Below are positions 32,598 through 44,500 of a stretch of DNA of 64,000 nucleotides, piece after piece. A program made the position numbers and the translations under genes. Source of the DNA: Pleodorina starrii (Eukaryota; Chlorophyta; Chlorophyceae; Chlamydomonadales; Volvocaceae); the NCBI GenBank assembly GCA_030267565.1, contig BRXU01000014.1:1400001-1464000 (forward strand), written 5' to 3'. Every line of letters starts with the position of its first letter. Position 1 is the first letter of the stretch. The notes beneath the pieces were generated by a model, which did no database searches, was not told where the DNA came from, and saw only the letters and a list, made by a program, of their open reading frames with translations.

Positions 32598-34441
32598 ATG
32601 GGCGACGGCAGCACCTTCACCGTCCGCGGCCTGCCCGCGCGCTTCACGCTGCGTCCCATGATCGACCCCAGCCTCTGCGTCAACCGCGTGCTGCTGACCG
32701 CCGCCGCCGTCGTGCGCGCGCGCGCCCGCAGCGGCCTGCCGCCGACCGGCGCCGAGGAGCTCGCGGAGTACGGCGCCAGCCGCCTGGTGCTGCTGCCCTG
32801 CTCTAGCGCCCGCACGGAGACCTTCCTGGCGGAGGCCGTGCTGGGTCGCTTCTACCAGAACAACGCCGCCAACTACCGCCAGGGCTTCCTGAAGATCCCG
32901 TCGGATCTTGGATCCTGCGCGTACGGCGTCAACCACACCTACACCGACGGCCACCCCGTGTTTGGCGTGACGGGCACGCAGTTCTACGCGCAGACGTCCG
33001 CCAAGACCCAGGCGGCCAAGGAGTACGACTTGGACGACGACAACACCATGGACTGGTACGACGATTACACGTTCAACTACGCGCCGTACGTGCGGTACGG
33101 GTACGACCCCAACATCTTCCTGGCCGGCACCTTCCGCTCGCCCAACCCGCTGCCCGTCACGATGCTGGATGCCTCCGGCTGGGGCCCCTTCCACGCGTCC
33201 TGGGGGCCCTGCATGGCCAACCCCACCCTCGACACCGCCACGCCGACCGATACCGCGGATACGGAGGCGCAGTTGCGGTTCATGAGCTGGATTTTCATTG
33301 ACGTGCCGGGTGGGTGCGTGGGCGGTTGATGGTTGCAGGTGGTTGGGTGGTGGTTGGGTGGTGGTTGGGTGGGGCGGTTTGCTGTGCGCTTGAGGCAGAT
33401 TCTGGGCATGGGTCTCAACGTGGGTGGGCTGCGGCGGTTTGTACGTGTGATTGGGGTGGGATGTACGTAACGGGAAGGGTTGGGACGACGATGGGATGCG
33501 GGGCGGGCCGGCTGCTGAGCCGCCGTAGAACCTTCACGGTGCCGTATTACTTTAGGAAAGAGTGCAGTCTGCAACGCTCTAACGCCCTTTCCCTCCCCGC
33601 CGGCGGCTGATTCGGCTCCGCACCCGAATCTGGACCTCGCCCCCCCGTCTGCGCCCGCAGAGACCAACTCCACCTCCCACCTGCCAGCTCCCGCACGGAG
33701 CCGGGGCTACGCCATCGCCACGCTGGGGCCCGACCGGCCGCAGCCCGACATGTCGCCTGACGCCGGCCTCGTCGACGCCGGCGAGCTGTCGGCGGCTCTA
33801 GGCGGCGGCGACAAGCCGTACGGCACCGGCTATTCCTCCCTGGTCAGCAACGAGCTGTGCATGACGGCGAGCGTGATCAAGGAGGGCGCGGAGGTGCGTC
33901 GAGTCGAATCGCGTCGCATCGCGTTGGGTTGCATTGGGTTGCGTCGCGTCGCGTCGCATCGCGTTGGGTTGCGCTTTGACGACGCAGTGTTGTGGTGTGC
34001 AGGAGGGGCGGAAAGGGGGCGCAGTGGGGCGAGGGGGCGGTCGCGGGGGGGTGGGGCGCGCTGTGGCCGCAGCGCGCTGTGCAGTCGGGGGAGCAGGAGG
34101 GAGCTGGACTGGGGGCACTGCAAGCGGGCTAGGGGCGGGAGGTGCCCGCTAGGGTGGTTTGGGCTTCAGAAGGCCTGGGAGGGTTGCGTCCGACACGGGA
34201 GGCAGCGCGGGCGGGCGGGCCAAGGGTTGGCGCGCCGTCGGCGAGCTGCGGCCGTGCTTGTGCACCTGTCTCGTCGCCACGCCAACACACATCTGCTCTG
34301 CTGCTCCGCCCCCCGCTGTCCCCGCCGCGCCGCCGTTGTCAGGTGCGACTGGCGCGGTGCAACCCGGTGGCGCCAACCCTGGAGCAGGTCTTTCAGCTTG
34401 CGGCAGTGACCAGGGCAAAGGTGGCCAGGCTCGCCAAGTGA
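32598..34441 (+). CDS. Protein of unknown function
   Basis: Three exons, 32598-33309, 33661-33893 and 34343-34441, joined in phase to 347 residues. The ATG sits in a strong initiation context (GCAGCCATGG). The frame stays open upstream through a Pro/Ser-rich, pyrimidine-rich stretch that looks like 5' UTR. Visible features are a helical N-terminal region (RVLLTAAAVVRARARSG, EELAEYGASRLVLLP), a central Tyr/Asp/Asn-rich segment (YDLDDDNTMDWYDDYTFNYA then YVRYGYDPNIF), and a basic C-terminus (AAVTRAKVARLAK). No signal peptide is encoded in these exons, although sequons (NHT, NST) are present. GC at third positions is very high, supporting coding. I do not recognise the family. Confidence 0.72.
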
Positions 34442-37400
34442 AGCCGCTGCTGGAGGAGCGAGGAGGGTTTCCTGCGGGTTAAGGCCCGGGGTACCCCGGC
34501 AGGCAACGGAACTGGAGGGGTCCCCTGCTCCCGCCGCCTTGGTGCCTCCACGGGAGGAAGGGGGGAGGGGTGTGTTGGGGGGGGGGGCCGCCCGGCCAGC
34601 GACGCGCCGCAGCGACTCGCGGAGGAGTTCCCCCCCTGAGCTCCCTTGATAGGGTAACCTGCTGCGGGGGTTCGAATCCCGGCTGTCCATCAATAAATGG
34701 GAGCCGCGGGATCGAACAGACAAGAGGCGGCGCGGAGTCGTTTGGCGAGGTGGCTGCGGCGGCTGAAGCTGCGGCTGGTTGGCACCTGTAGCGGATGGGG
34801 CATGGGATTTGGCGGCCCGCGGTTTCCCGCGGGCAGGGGTTAGCAGGCTCGGCTGCGGCTGGGGCTCACGGCATGTAGCTGCGCACGGCTGCAGGAGGTG
34901 CGGCGGCGCGCAGCAGGAACCTTTCGCCTTTCTAGGTTTGATGCGAACAGTGTGGCAGCGTTGCAGTCGCATATGCAGCAAGGAATCTTACGTTTGGGGG
35001 GCGGGGGCGGTAAGGCTTTGGAAAGCGATGCATGTCGTTGGTCTTCCGGGTAAACTTGTGTGTGTGGTCAAAGGCGCATGACAGGTTGACAGCAGCTGTT
35101 GGCCTGGCACTGGACTGCTATGCGCACTTTGTGACTTGCAGGTGCAGGACTGCGCAGGACAGCGCCTCGCGGCGCGCGCACGCATTCGAAATAAGGACTG
35201 CGGGTGTGGGGGCGAAAGAAGGTTGAAGTAGTTAGAAAGCATTGCTGAACGAAGGCGACGACGCGGCGGCGGTGGTGAGGGGATGTGTCGCGTCACGAGC
35301 CGTCAGTCGTACATGGCGCAGGAAATTGCCGTACTGACACCCAAGCGGAAGAAACCGTGGAAGAAGAAACTGTGCCGCCGCGGTTCGTCGCCTGAGCCCG
35401 CGCGGACTCCCGTGTGTGTCGTTTTGCGAGGTTTGTGTTGTGCACGGTGTTTTGTAACAGCGTGTGACTACAGTGAAACCCTAGTGCATCCATGCGTGCG
35501 GATGGGCGAGCGTGGCGGCAGGTTGAGCGCTTGCGATTGACAATAGCGTTGGCGCCCGTTGAGATTGATTATAGCAATTGGTTTGCAACCCTGGGTTGAG
35601 CTCCTAGGACGTCCTGGCCTCCCATCTGCATTGGGGCCCGGGAGGCCCTGCATTGTCGTACACCGGCTTCGGCCGTACGGTACTAGCCCTGTGCGAGTGC
35701 ACGCACGTAATCCTTAGATACCTCGCACCTCAGTGCGGGTGCAGGCACCTTTTGTTTACTTACAATTCCACGGCGGGTTGCGGGTTGCGGGCCGGATTTC
35801 GAAGTGCGAGGGCGTTGTCTGGGCGACCGACAACTGTTTGTCTGTGCATGAGGCATCCATGTATCCCCTAGCTTTTGGGGATAAATGGACCCTTGCGCGA
35901 TCCCGCATGGTACTGTACTGATGGCCCGTGGGCACTCAGGTGGAGTGCGGATAACGGACCCGCCTGACCCGTCATTCACCGCATCGCGCCATGCTGCCGG
36001 GAAGGAAGCTTGCAGCGAGCGCATGCAAGGGTGCGCGGAAGCCCGTGCTCGTCTTGTTGATTGTAAATGGGGCTGCTTGTCAAGCTCCTTCACAATGCGG
36101 GGATCCCATGCGACGAGCCGGCCCGGCCCGTTCCGGAGAGCTGCACGCGCATTTCCGCAGCGTCTGGGCTCCACATGACAACAGGGTGTGTGTGTGTGTG
36201 ATGTCCTCCTGGGTGCTTCGCGACGTGGCGCCCTCGTCATCACCCCCAGGTCGTCAGCACCTGCCACGGCTCTCCGGGTGGGGACCTTCCGTCGGAGAAG
36301 TGCAAGACCGTGGGGCACGGGTTGCACTAGCGGTTACCGGTATGTCTGGGTCCTTAATGTGCCGATTCGTATCGTAACACCACGGCTTCGCAACGACCTT
36401 ACTTTACATATCTAGGTAAACAAACGGCAGCTTAAGGGCCAATAAGATCAAGAAATTCCAAGGACAACAAACCCCATCATGGCAATGTCACTTAACGTAG
36501 ATACGCTATCAAAGGGGGCACGTCGGCACGCGCAGTCTCGCAAGGTCAGCCTGTGTCGCTTCACGCCTGCGCGGCAAGTCGGCAGGCGCTGGCCCACCGA
36601 GCGCACGGCATATCAGATATCTACGGTATCTGCCGGGCGTCGTCAGCGAAATGAGGGTCGAGGTGGAGCACGGGGACTTGTACATTATGAATCACCCCTG
36701 CGCAGGAAGCCGTGCAGGCGGACGATGATCCCCACGCAACCAGACAGTGGTGCGAACTACGGAGCGGCCAAGCCGCAGCGGTCGTATGCGTCCTGACAAA
36801 AGTACGGTCCCGACGGATTAGGTAAAATGACGTCCCTGCAGATGCAGCGGAAGCTCCCCTTCCCCCGTCCACTTATGTACTCAAATACACCCATCGCACC
36901 CGATGGTACACTACATACACCTGCGTCTGTAAACACCAGCGACATTCAATGTGAGTTGCGGGGAGAACCCTGCGAAGCTCTGTAGATGACGACCATATTC
37001 AAGACAAGAGACGGCGACAAAGCCGTCCGGGGGTGCGCTCCCCATACGCGGCGAAGGCCCGTTCAAAAGGAGGAGCCCTCCGTTCACAAACCCAAACCAG
37101 CCCAGCCCTGCCGCCGTGTCAGGGACCGCGTCAGCCCCATTTCCAAGCACAAGCCGCCGCCCACCGAACCGCTTTGTGGGCCCGGCCCCACAGTAGCGAA
37201 CCATAATTCCCAACCCACAGTCCTCGCTTTTCATCTCGCCTGACAAGACGATGACACCCTCCTGCGGCAGAAGCGCCAAGCGACGGCAGGCGTCCCACCA
37301 ACACGACCGCGCATCAGCGGTCAGCACCCAAACCGGGCACCACACGAGAAAAACAGCGCTGTGTAAAACTCACAGGGGCGTGCGAGCGGTAGAAGTTGCT

Positions 37401-38501
37401 GCCGCCGCCGCCGCCGCCGAAATCAAGTCACTATAATGGGCTGCACGCGCGACCACACTGGCATATCGTCAAAAGTGGTTGACACTAGGGGCGCTACAAG
37501 GAAACCTCATGGAAGGCGAGCGGGACCCCAGCCGCACCCACCTTCCGGCAAGGGTAGCGCCGTGGCACGGACGCCAGGCTTTACCGTCGCCAACTCGTCA
37601 ACCAAGGAAAGGTATTGCGCCCCAAAACGCAACCCGAACACTTATCTTAACCACAACCCCGTGCGCACAGAACCCGTGCGCGCGCCGTTCACCGCTCCAG
37701 GGGCGTTTCCGGTCGCTCCGCGCAATCAGAAGAATGGGCCCCCCTATCACCGCCCGCAAGTTGGCCGTGCAGTCGGTTGGCCTTGCCACCGCCACCGAGG
37801 TCGATAAGGTATTTGGTTGCCTCCCAGCCCGCCTGCGCTTCATCGCATGCCTGCTTATGGTGCAACACCTCAGCGCCCCCTCTCGCAGGGTGCGCTAGGA
37901 GCTGCGCTGCTTTATTGTGTGCGCGCGGCCGTCCTGCGTACATGCGTGCGCGCCTCAGACCCCCAACTCACGCAAACCAAGGGCGCGCTTGTGGAGCGCC
38001 AGGCACATCCCCAGGTGGCCACCTGCTTTCGGGGAGCACTCGAAGCGCGACCCACATCGCGGCCCCCGCCTCAGCCCGTCAGTCTCCCTTCCAGACCACA
38101 TCATCGCGCTCTGCGCAAAACCACTCCACTCCACTCCAGTCTATACCACATCAAAAGCTGCCGGGACCACGCATGCGCGCCCCCGACACACACGACAAAC
38201 GCGCGCATATCGCTTCTAGCGCGCTCCCAAGCATCCTCGGCCCCCTCCACCCCGCTGCACACCGGAGTCACCCCAGGGGCGCGCGCGGTCAGCCACTCCG
38301 CAACATTGTCTGGTCAGCTAAGGGTTCGTTCCTCCCTCACCCCTCCCCGTCCTCCCGTCACACCCCTTTACCCCTACGAACCCTCGCACTCGTCGCGGGC
38401 GCTCGGTGGAAATCTCCCGACCCCGGCGCAGGAGGACGACTCCGAGCTCCGGGGCAGGAGAGGAAAGGCTCCCTGGTCGGTCAGTCGGCCGGCCGGCCAG
38501 C
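34442..38501. other. 4 kb without a confident gene
   Basis: Between the convergent ends of two genes. The sequence is a patchwork of moderate-GC DNA with short open frames and no consistent splice pattern. A box-B-like GGTTCGAATCC at 34669-34679 resembles a tRNA T-arm but has no matching acceptor stem upstream. The 37800-38500 frame on the plus strand is probably antisense to the 3' UTR of the large minus-strand gene. Confidence 0.5.
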
Positions 38502-41500
38502 TCAGTAGACGTCGTCATCCTTGGCGTCCCGGGCCAGTTCAGCCGCCATCTGCGCCTCCATCTCCGCCTCCTCCCGCGCAAGCATCTCAGCGCGCAGCGC
38601 CTCCTCCTCATCGTCCGCTGCGGCAACCGCCGCCTCCCGGCCCTCGGCGTCGGTGCTGAGGCGCACCTTGACGCTGTCCCGCTGGGCGCTGTCCGGCCGC
38701 ACGTGCACGCGCACCGGCGACTTGGGCGGCAGGTCGTACCCCTCCTCCGCCGCCGGACCCTCCTCAACGGTCTCCAGCTCGCCGTACGGCTCCTCCTTGG
38801 CGGCAGCCCCGTCTTCCAGCGGCACCGTGTCCATGCTCAGCCGCATGCGAATCGAGTTGCTCTCGACGCTGCTTGGCCGCACGTGCACGCGCACCGACGG
38901 CTTGGACCGCAGCTCCTGCTCTGCCTCCTCCTCCTTGGCCTCCTCCGCCGCCTCCTGGGCGTCCTCCGCCGCCTCCGCAGCCTCCTTAGCGTCCTCCGCA
39001 GCCTCCTTAGCGTCCTCCGCCGCCTCGACCGCGTCCTCCCTGGCCTCCTCGGCGGCCTCCTGCGCCTCCGCCGCCGCCGCTGCGGCCTCCGCCGCGGCCT
39101 TCTCAGCAGCTTCGACAGCCTCCGCTGCCTCCTCAGCCCCCTTGGCAGCCTCCGCTGCCTCCTCCGGCGTGTCTGCGTCCGCCAGCGCCTCCTTGGCGTC
39201 CTCCAGCGCCTTCTGAGCCGCCTTCAGCGACTCGGCCGCCTCCTCCGCGTCTTCCGCCGCCTCCTCCGCCGCCTCTGCGGCCTCCTCTGCGGCCTCAAGA
39301 GCGTCCGCTGCAGCTTCCACCGCCTCCTCCGCCGCCTCGGCGGCTTCCTCAGCGGCATCCGCGGCTGCCTCTGCCGCCTCCGCCGCCTCTTCGGCGGTCT
39401 CAGCCTCCGCCGCTGCCTGAGCAGCCGCCCGAGCAGACTCAGCGGCGTCATCAGCAGCGTCCGCTGCCTCCGACGCTGCATCGCCAGCATCGTCCGCCGC
39501 CTCCGCCGCCTCGGCAGCGTCCTCCGCTCCCTCCGCCGCCTCCTCGGCCTTCTCTGCCGCCTCCTCCGCAGCGTCAACGGCATCATCAGCGGCCTCCGCC
39601 GCCACCTCCCCAGCATCCTCAGCTGCCTTCGCCTCCGCCGCCTTCATTTCCTCCGCGGCCTCCGCAGCTGCATCTGCCGCCTCCTTAGCGTCCTCCACCT
39701 CCTCCTTCGCATCTGCGGCCTCCTCAGCGGCCTCCTCCGCCTCCTCCTTGGCCTCCTCAGCCTGCTCCTGCGCCTCTTCCGCGGCCCTGGCGGCGGCCTC
39801 CGCCGCCTCGGCAGCCGCGGCGGCGGCCCTGGCAGCCGCCTCCACGGCCGCTGCCGCCTCTGCAGCGTCATCAGCAGCCTCCGCCGCCTCCTCTGGATCA
39901 TCGGCTGCCGCAACGGCCTCTTTGGCGGCCTCCAGCGCCTTCTGTGCGGCCGCCAACGCCTCCGCCGCCTCCGTCGCGTCCTCCGCCGCGTCCTCCGCCG
40001 CCTCAGCTGCGTCCTCAGCGGCCTCGGCGGCGTCCTCCGCCGCCTCCGCCGCCTCCTCGGCAGCATCGGCGGCCTCCTCAGCTGCGTCCACCGCCGCCTC
40101 AACTGCTTCCGCGGCATCCTCAGCTGCTTCTGCCGCCTCCTCAGCGTTATCGGCGTTGCGAGCCGCCTCTGCCGCTTCCCGTGCGGCGTCGGCTGCGTCG
40201 GCAGCGTCATCAGCGGCAGCCTCCGCGGCGTCACCAGCCTCTGAGGCCTTGTCGCCGGCCTCAGCAGCCGCCGCCGCCTCCTCGAAAGCGTCAGCGGCCT
40301 CCTCCGCCGCCTCCCGCGCCTCCTCGGCCGCCTCCGCGGCCTGCTCCGCCGCCTCAACCGCGGCCTCCTCGATGTCACCAGAAGCGCGCTCAGCCTCCTC
40401 CGCCTCCTTGGCATCTTCCGCCGCTTCTTGGGCGTCCTCCGCCGCCTCCTTCGCTTCCTCCGCCGCCTCGACAGCCTCGGCGGCGTCCTCTGCAGCCTCC
40501 TCAGCCTCCTCCGCTGCTTCCTCAGCCGCCTCTGCTGCCTCCTCAGCGGCCTTAGCGGCTGCGGCCGCCGCCTTGGCGGCCGCCTCGACCGCCTCTGCGG
40601 CTTCGGCGGCGTCCTCAGCAGCCTCCTGCGCCTCCGCCGCATTATCGGCCTCCTCGACGGCCGCCTTGGCCGCCTCCAGCGCCTTCTGGGCGGCCTTCAG
40701 CGCCGCGGCTGCCTCCTCAGCGTCCTCGGCTGCCTCCTCAGCCGCCTCGGCGGCCTCCTCGGCCGCCTCCGCTGCCTCCTCAGCCGCCTCCACTGCATCG
40801 TCTGCAGCCTCGGCCGCATCGTCGGCTGCCTCCGCTGCGTCCTCCGCCGCCTCTGCCGCCTCAGATGCGCCGTCAGCCTCGGCAGCCGCCTCCGCAGCCC
40901 GCTGGGCGGCGTCTGCGGCGTCGGCCGCCTCATCCGCCGCCTCAGAAGCCAAGTCACCGGCCTCAGAAGCCTCAGCAGCTGCCTCCTCTGCATCAGCGAC
41001 GTTCTCAGCAGCCTCGGCTGCCTCCTCCATGGCCTTCTCCGCGAGCTCCTCGACCTCGTAGTCATCATCTCCCTGCCGTGTGGGTCCCTCCGGATCTGCG
41101 CTGACCCGCACGCGCACCGAGTCGCGCTCCGAGCTGTTTGGACGCACGTGCAGGCGCACCGGTGGCCGCCCCTCCACCTCCTCCTTGGGCGCGTCGTCAC
41201 CCGCCTCAGATGCGGCCGGCGGCGTGTAGGAGCCCTCCTCCTCCGCAGCGTCCTCCGCGGCCTCTGCAGCCCGGTCAGCAGCCTCCTCCGCCTCCTCAGC
41301 GTCCTCCGCTGCCTCGGCCGCCTCCTCCGCTGCCTCCTTCGCGGCCTCTGCGGCCTCCAAAGCCTGCACAGCTGCATCCTCTGCGGCCTCGGCAGCCTCC
41401 TGCGCTGCTTCCGCAGCCTCAGCAGCCTCCTCGGCCTCCTCAGCGTACTCCTCCGCAGCCTGCTCAACTGCCTCCTCAGCGTCAGCAGCCTCCCTTGCCG

Positions 41501-44500
41501 CCCTTGCCCTCTCCTCCTCGGTCTTGGCTGCCGCCATAGCCGCCTTAGCAGCCTCCAGTTCCGCCTGTGCCGCCTCCAGCGCTTCCTTAGCCGCCTCCGC
41601 CTCCGCTGCCTCCTCCTCGGCGGCGTCGGCGGCTTCCTCCGCTGCCTCAGCGGCCTCCTCAGCTGCCTCAGCTGCGTCCTCGGCCGCCTCCGCGGCCTCT
41701 TCCGCAGCGTCCGCTGCCTCCTCGGCCGCGTCGGCCGCGTCCTCCGCAGCATCCTGCGCCGCCTCAGCTGCCTCAGCGGCCTCCTCTGCGTTCTCAGCCT
41801 CCTCAGCTGCCTTGGCTGCGGCCTTCGCAGCATCAGCTGCGTCGTCCGCGCCCTCAGCGGCCTTGGCGGCGTCCTCAGCGGCCTCCTCGGCGTCATCAGC
41901 GGCTAACGAGGCATCGTCGGCCGCATCAGCGGCGTCCTCAGCATTCTCAGCCGCCTCATCGGCGTCCTTGTCAGCCGCCGGATCCTCGTCAAAGCCGTCC
42001 TCGTAGCCGTCCTCAGGCTCGTCGTAGGTGTCTCCCTGTTGGCGAAAGGACAGCGCTTGGTAAGGGTGAGTTTTGGCCGGAAAACGGCACGCAGTGCGGT
42101 GAGGAGCAAAGGAAGGAGCAAGCAGAGAGCAGCAGGAGATCGCGTGCGGCGCGGTGCAGAGCAGAGCACAACGGAGCAAAGGACAAACGCAGCCATGGCG
42201 GCCAGCCACGCGACCTCTGCATGCAGAAAGCAGGAAACACAGAGCCCCTAAGGCACTCCACAATCAACGCAGTGACCAACAACCAGCAGAGACCACCAAG
42301 GCCTCCCAGGGCCCTGCGCATGACTCCAACAGCTGCGCACCTTTGCCTGTGGCTCCGGCTCGGGCTCCGGCTCCGGCTCGGGTTCCGGCTCGGGCTTTCG
42401 CTCCGGCTCGGACTTGGCCTTGGACTTGGTCGAGCTGCTCGACTTGGACGAGCTGCTCTTCTTGGCATGCTCCGGCGGGCGGCTGTACTCCGCCTCGACC
42501 TCCGGCGGCGAGGAGCGGGAGGCCGCCGACGGCTCCGCCGACACCTCCTTCGACGGTGCCTGCTCGTGAGAGCTCTTGCTTGGCGCCTCCTGCAATCACG
42601 ATACACAGCAGTTGTAAAGGAAACGACGGTTGGAGACTTTCCTTGCAGGCCAGGGCGAGCAAAGGGCATGGGAGGTGGTCGCGGCTGGGGGCTTGCAGCT
42701 ACCAGAACCGGTGTTTGCTGCTGCCCTCGTCGCTCTGCTTGTTTTCTAATGTCGTGCACAGTCTTTTCAAACCTGGGTGTGCACTGAGGCGCACAATCCG
42801 TCGGTGGGCAGCGAAGTCCCTTCCCGTTTGACCCCACTTCTATGCCTTGTATGCCGAATAAGCCGGCGGATCCAAGCGGAGCCTCCGCTTGGGTGAAACA
42901 GGCGCTCAGGGGCGCAGCAGCACAGCGCAATCACAGCGCGGCACGGCGCAGCAAAGAGCCTCACCTTTTCGGAGGACGACCGGGTGCTGCCGAACTTCTT
43001 CTTAGGCTTCCCACTGGGCTTGCTGCCGTGCAGCACCTCGGAGAACTGCTTTGGGGGGTTGGGCGCCAGGACATCGTTCGCAGGGTCAGGGTCAGCAGGC
43101 ACCATGGAAGCGCACTAGGGAGGATTCGCGGCACATGGTCCATGGCATCGGTGCACGGCAATGGTAGCGCGCGGGGTCCGCAGGTGGGCGCGGGTGCATT
43201 AAGGACAGTTAACCATTCACCGGCGGCCGCCTGGGCGGGGGTCCGCGGCGCTAGGTGCATGCCTGTATCGCGCGGCCCTGGACGGAATGCAGTGCGAACA
43301 CAAGCCCTGTGTGTGGCTCCGAAACTGGGACAATCCGAACACTGGCGATACATCATGAACACAACCGCCAGCGCTTCCACGCGGAGCCCTGTTTTGCCTC
43401 GCCCCGTCAACTTCCAAGGCCTCAGCACGGACAACGACCGACGTTCCATGTGCAAAGCAAGACCATGACGAAAATGCCCAAAATGCCTTGGGAGGCAACG
43501 CAGCGCGCCCGTGGGGCCCAGCGCAACGCGTCCGACGCCCCGCGCGCAAAAAGAGTGCGCCAAGGTGCATCAAGCCCTGCGCAAGTTCAGGACCGCCACC
43601 TACATTGTCAGAGATCGCGTTGGCGCGGGCGGCCTTGTCGGTGGAGCGGCGCTCCTCCGGTTCCGCCGGCTTGTGCTCCGTCCGAGTGGGCGCCTGCGTC
43701 AGCAAAAACGATCAGGGGAAAACAACCAGATCCCGTCGGTTACGAGCATAGACGGGTGGCGTGAAAGGCACGAGAAAAGTGATGGTAGCGGTCACGACCG
43801 CAGTGCGAGTTATCAGGACCATAGGGGACACATCCCGGTGTAGGTCTTCAGGCGGCAGGGGCAAGGGGGCAGGGGGCAGGTACCTCCCCGTTGTTCCCCT
43901 GAGCGCAACGGCCCCGCAACGGACTCGCCGTGCACAAGCCCCTACCTTGACCTTGGGCGACAGCGGGTGCGTAGAGCGCTTGTCGACCGGCGGCGGAGCG
44001 GCCTGCGCCTGGGATCGCTCCTGTCGTAACGGCGGCGGCGGGACTGCGAGGGCAACGCGCGGGCGGGAACCGAGTGGGCGGTTTGTGATGTTGGCTGGGC
44101 ACATACACAGTCCGTGGGGGAAGAATACTTGAGAGTGGCATGGCACAGCGCGGGAGACACCACGGCAGGAAGGACCGCCGCGTGTGCGCGGGGCATGACG
44201 TGGAACAGTGCATCTGCATGATGTGCCAGCTATGGTAGCTGCTCCAGCTGCAAACCACATATGGACAGCGCGCAATGCAGGTAACCCCTAATCTGCTGCC
44301 GCGCTGACAACCGGGCCAGCCAGGCTCTCGCCAACTGCACACGCTAGTGCGCTGCAGTGCGTGGCCGTGCGCCTAGTGCTTTCATTCTCACCCGACCGAC
44401 GGCCGTGCGGCGGGGAGCGGCGTCCGTTGGCCCCGTTGTAGGCGGGGGACCGGCGCCCGGCACCGTACAGCTGCTTGAGCTTGTCAGCGTAAGCGTCAAT

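Noticed and set aside
34615..34690. A functional tRNA gene
   Set aside because: Only the T-arm/box B is present. No 5' strand complementary to CTGTCCA, no D-arm and no anticodon arm can be folded.
37777..38508. 243-codon plus-strand frame
   Set aside because: Pro/Ser/His-rich with no domain. It ends over the stop of the large minus-strand gene and is probably antisense to its 3' UTR.
38406..41906. Very long open frames (440-610 codons) on the plus strand
   Set aside because: They are antisense to the Ala/Glu array. GCN/GAN-rich codons on the minus strand leave the complementary frames free of stops. The translations are Arg/Leu- or Ser/Ala-monotonous and lack starts, domains and splice context.
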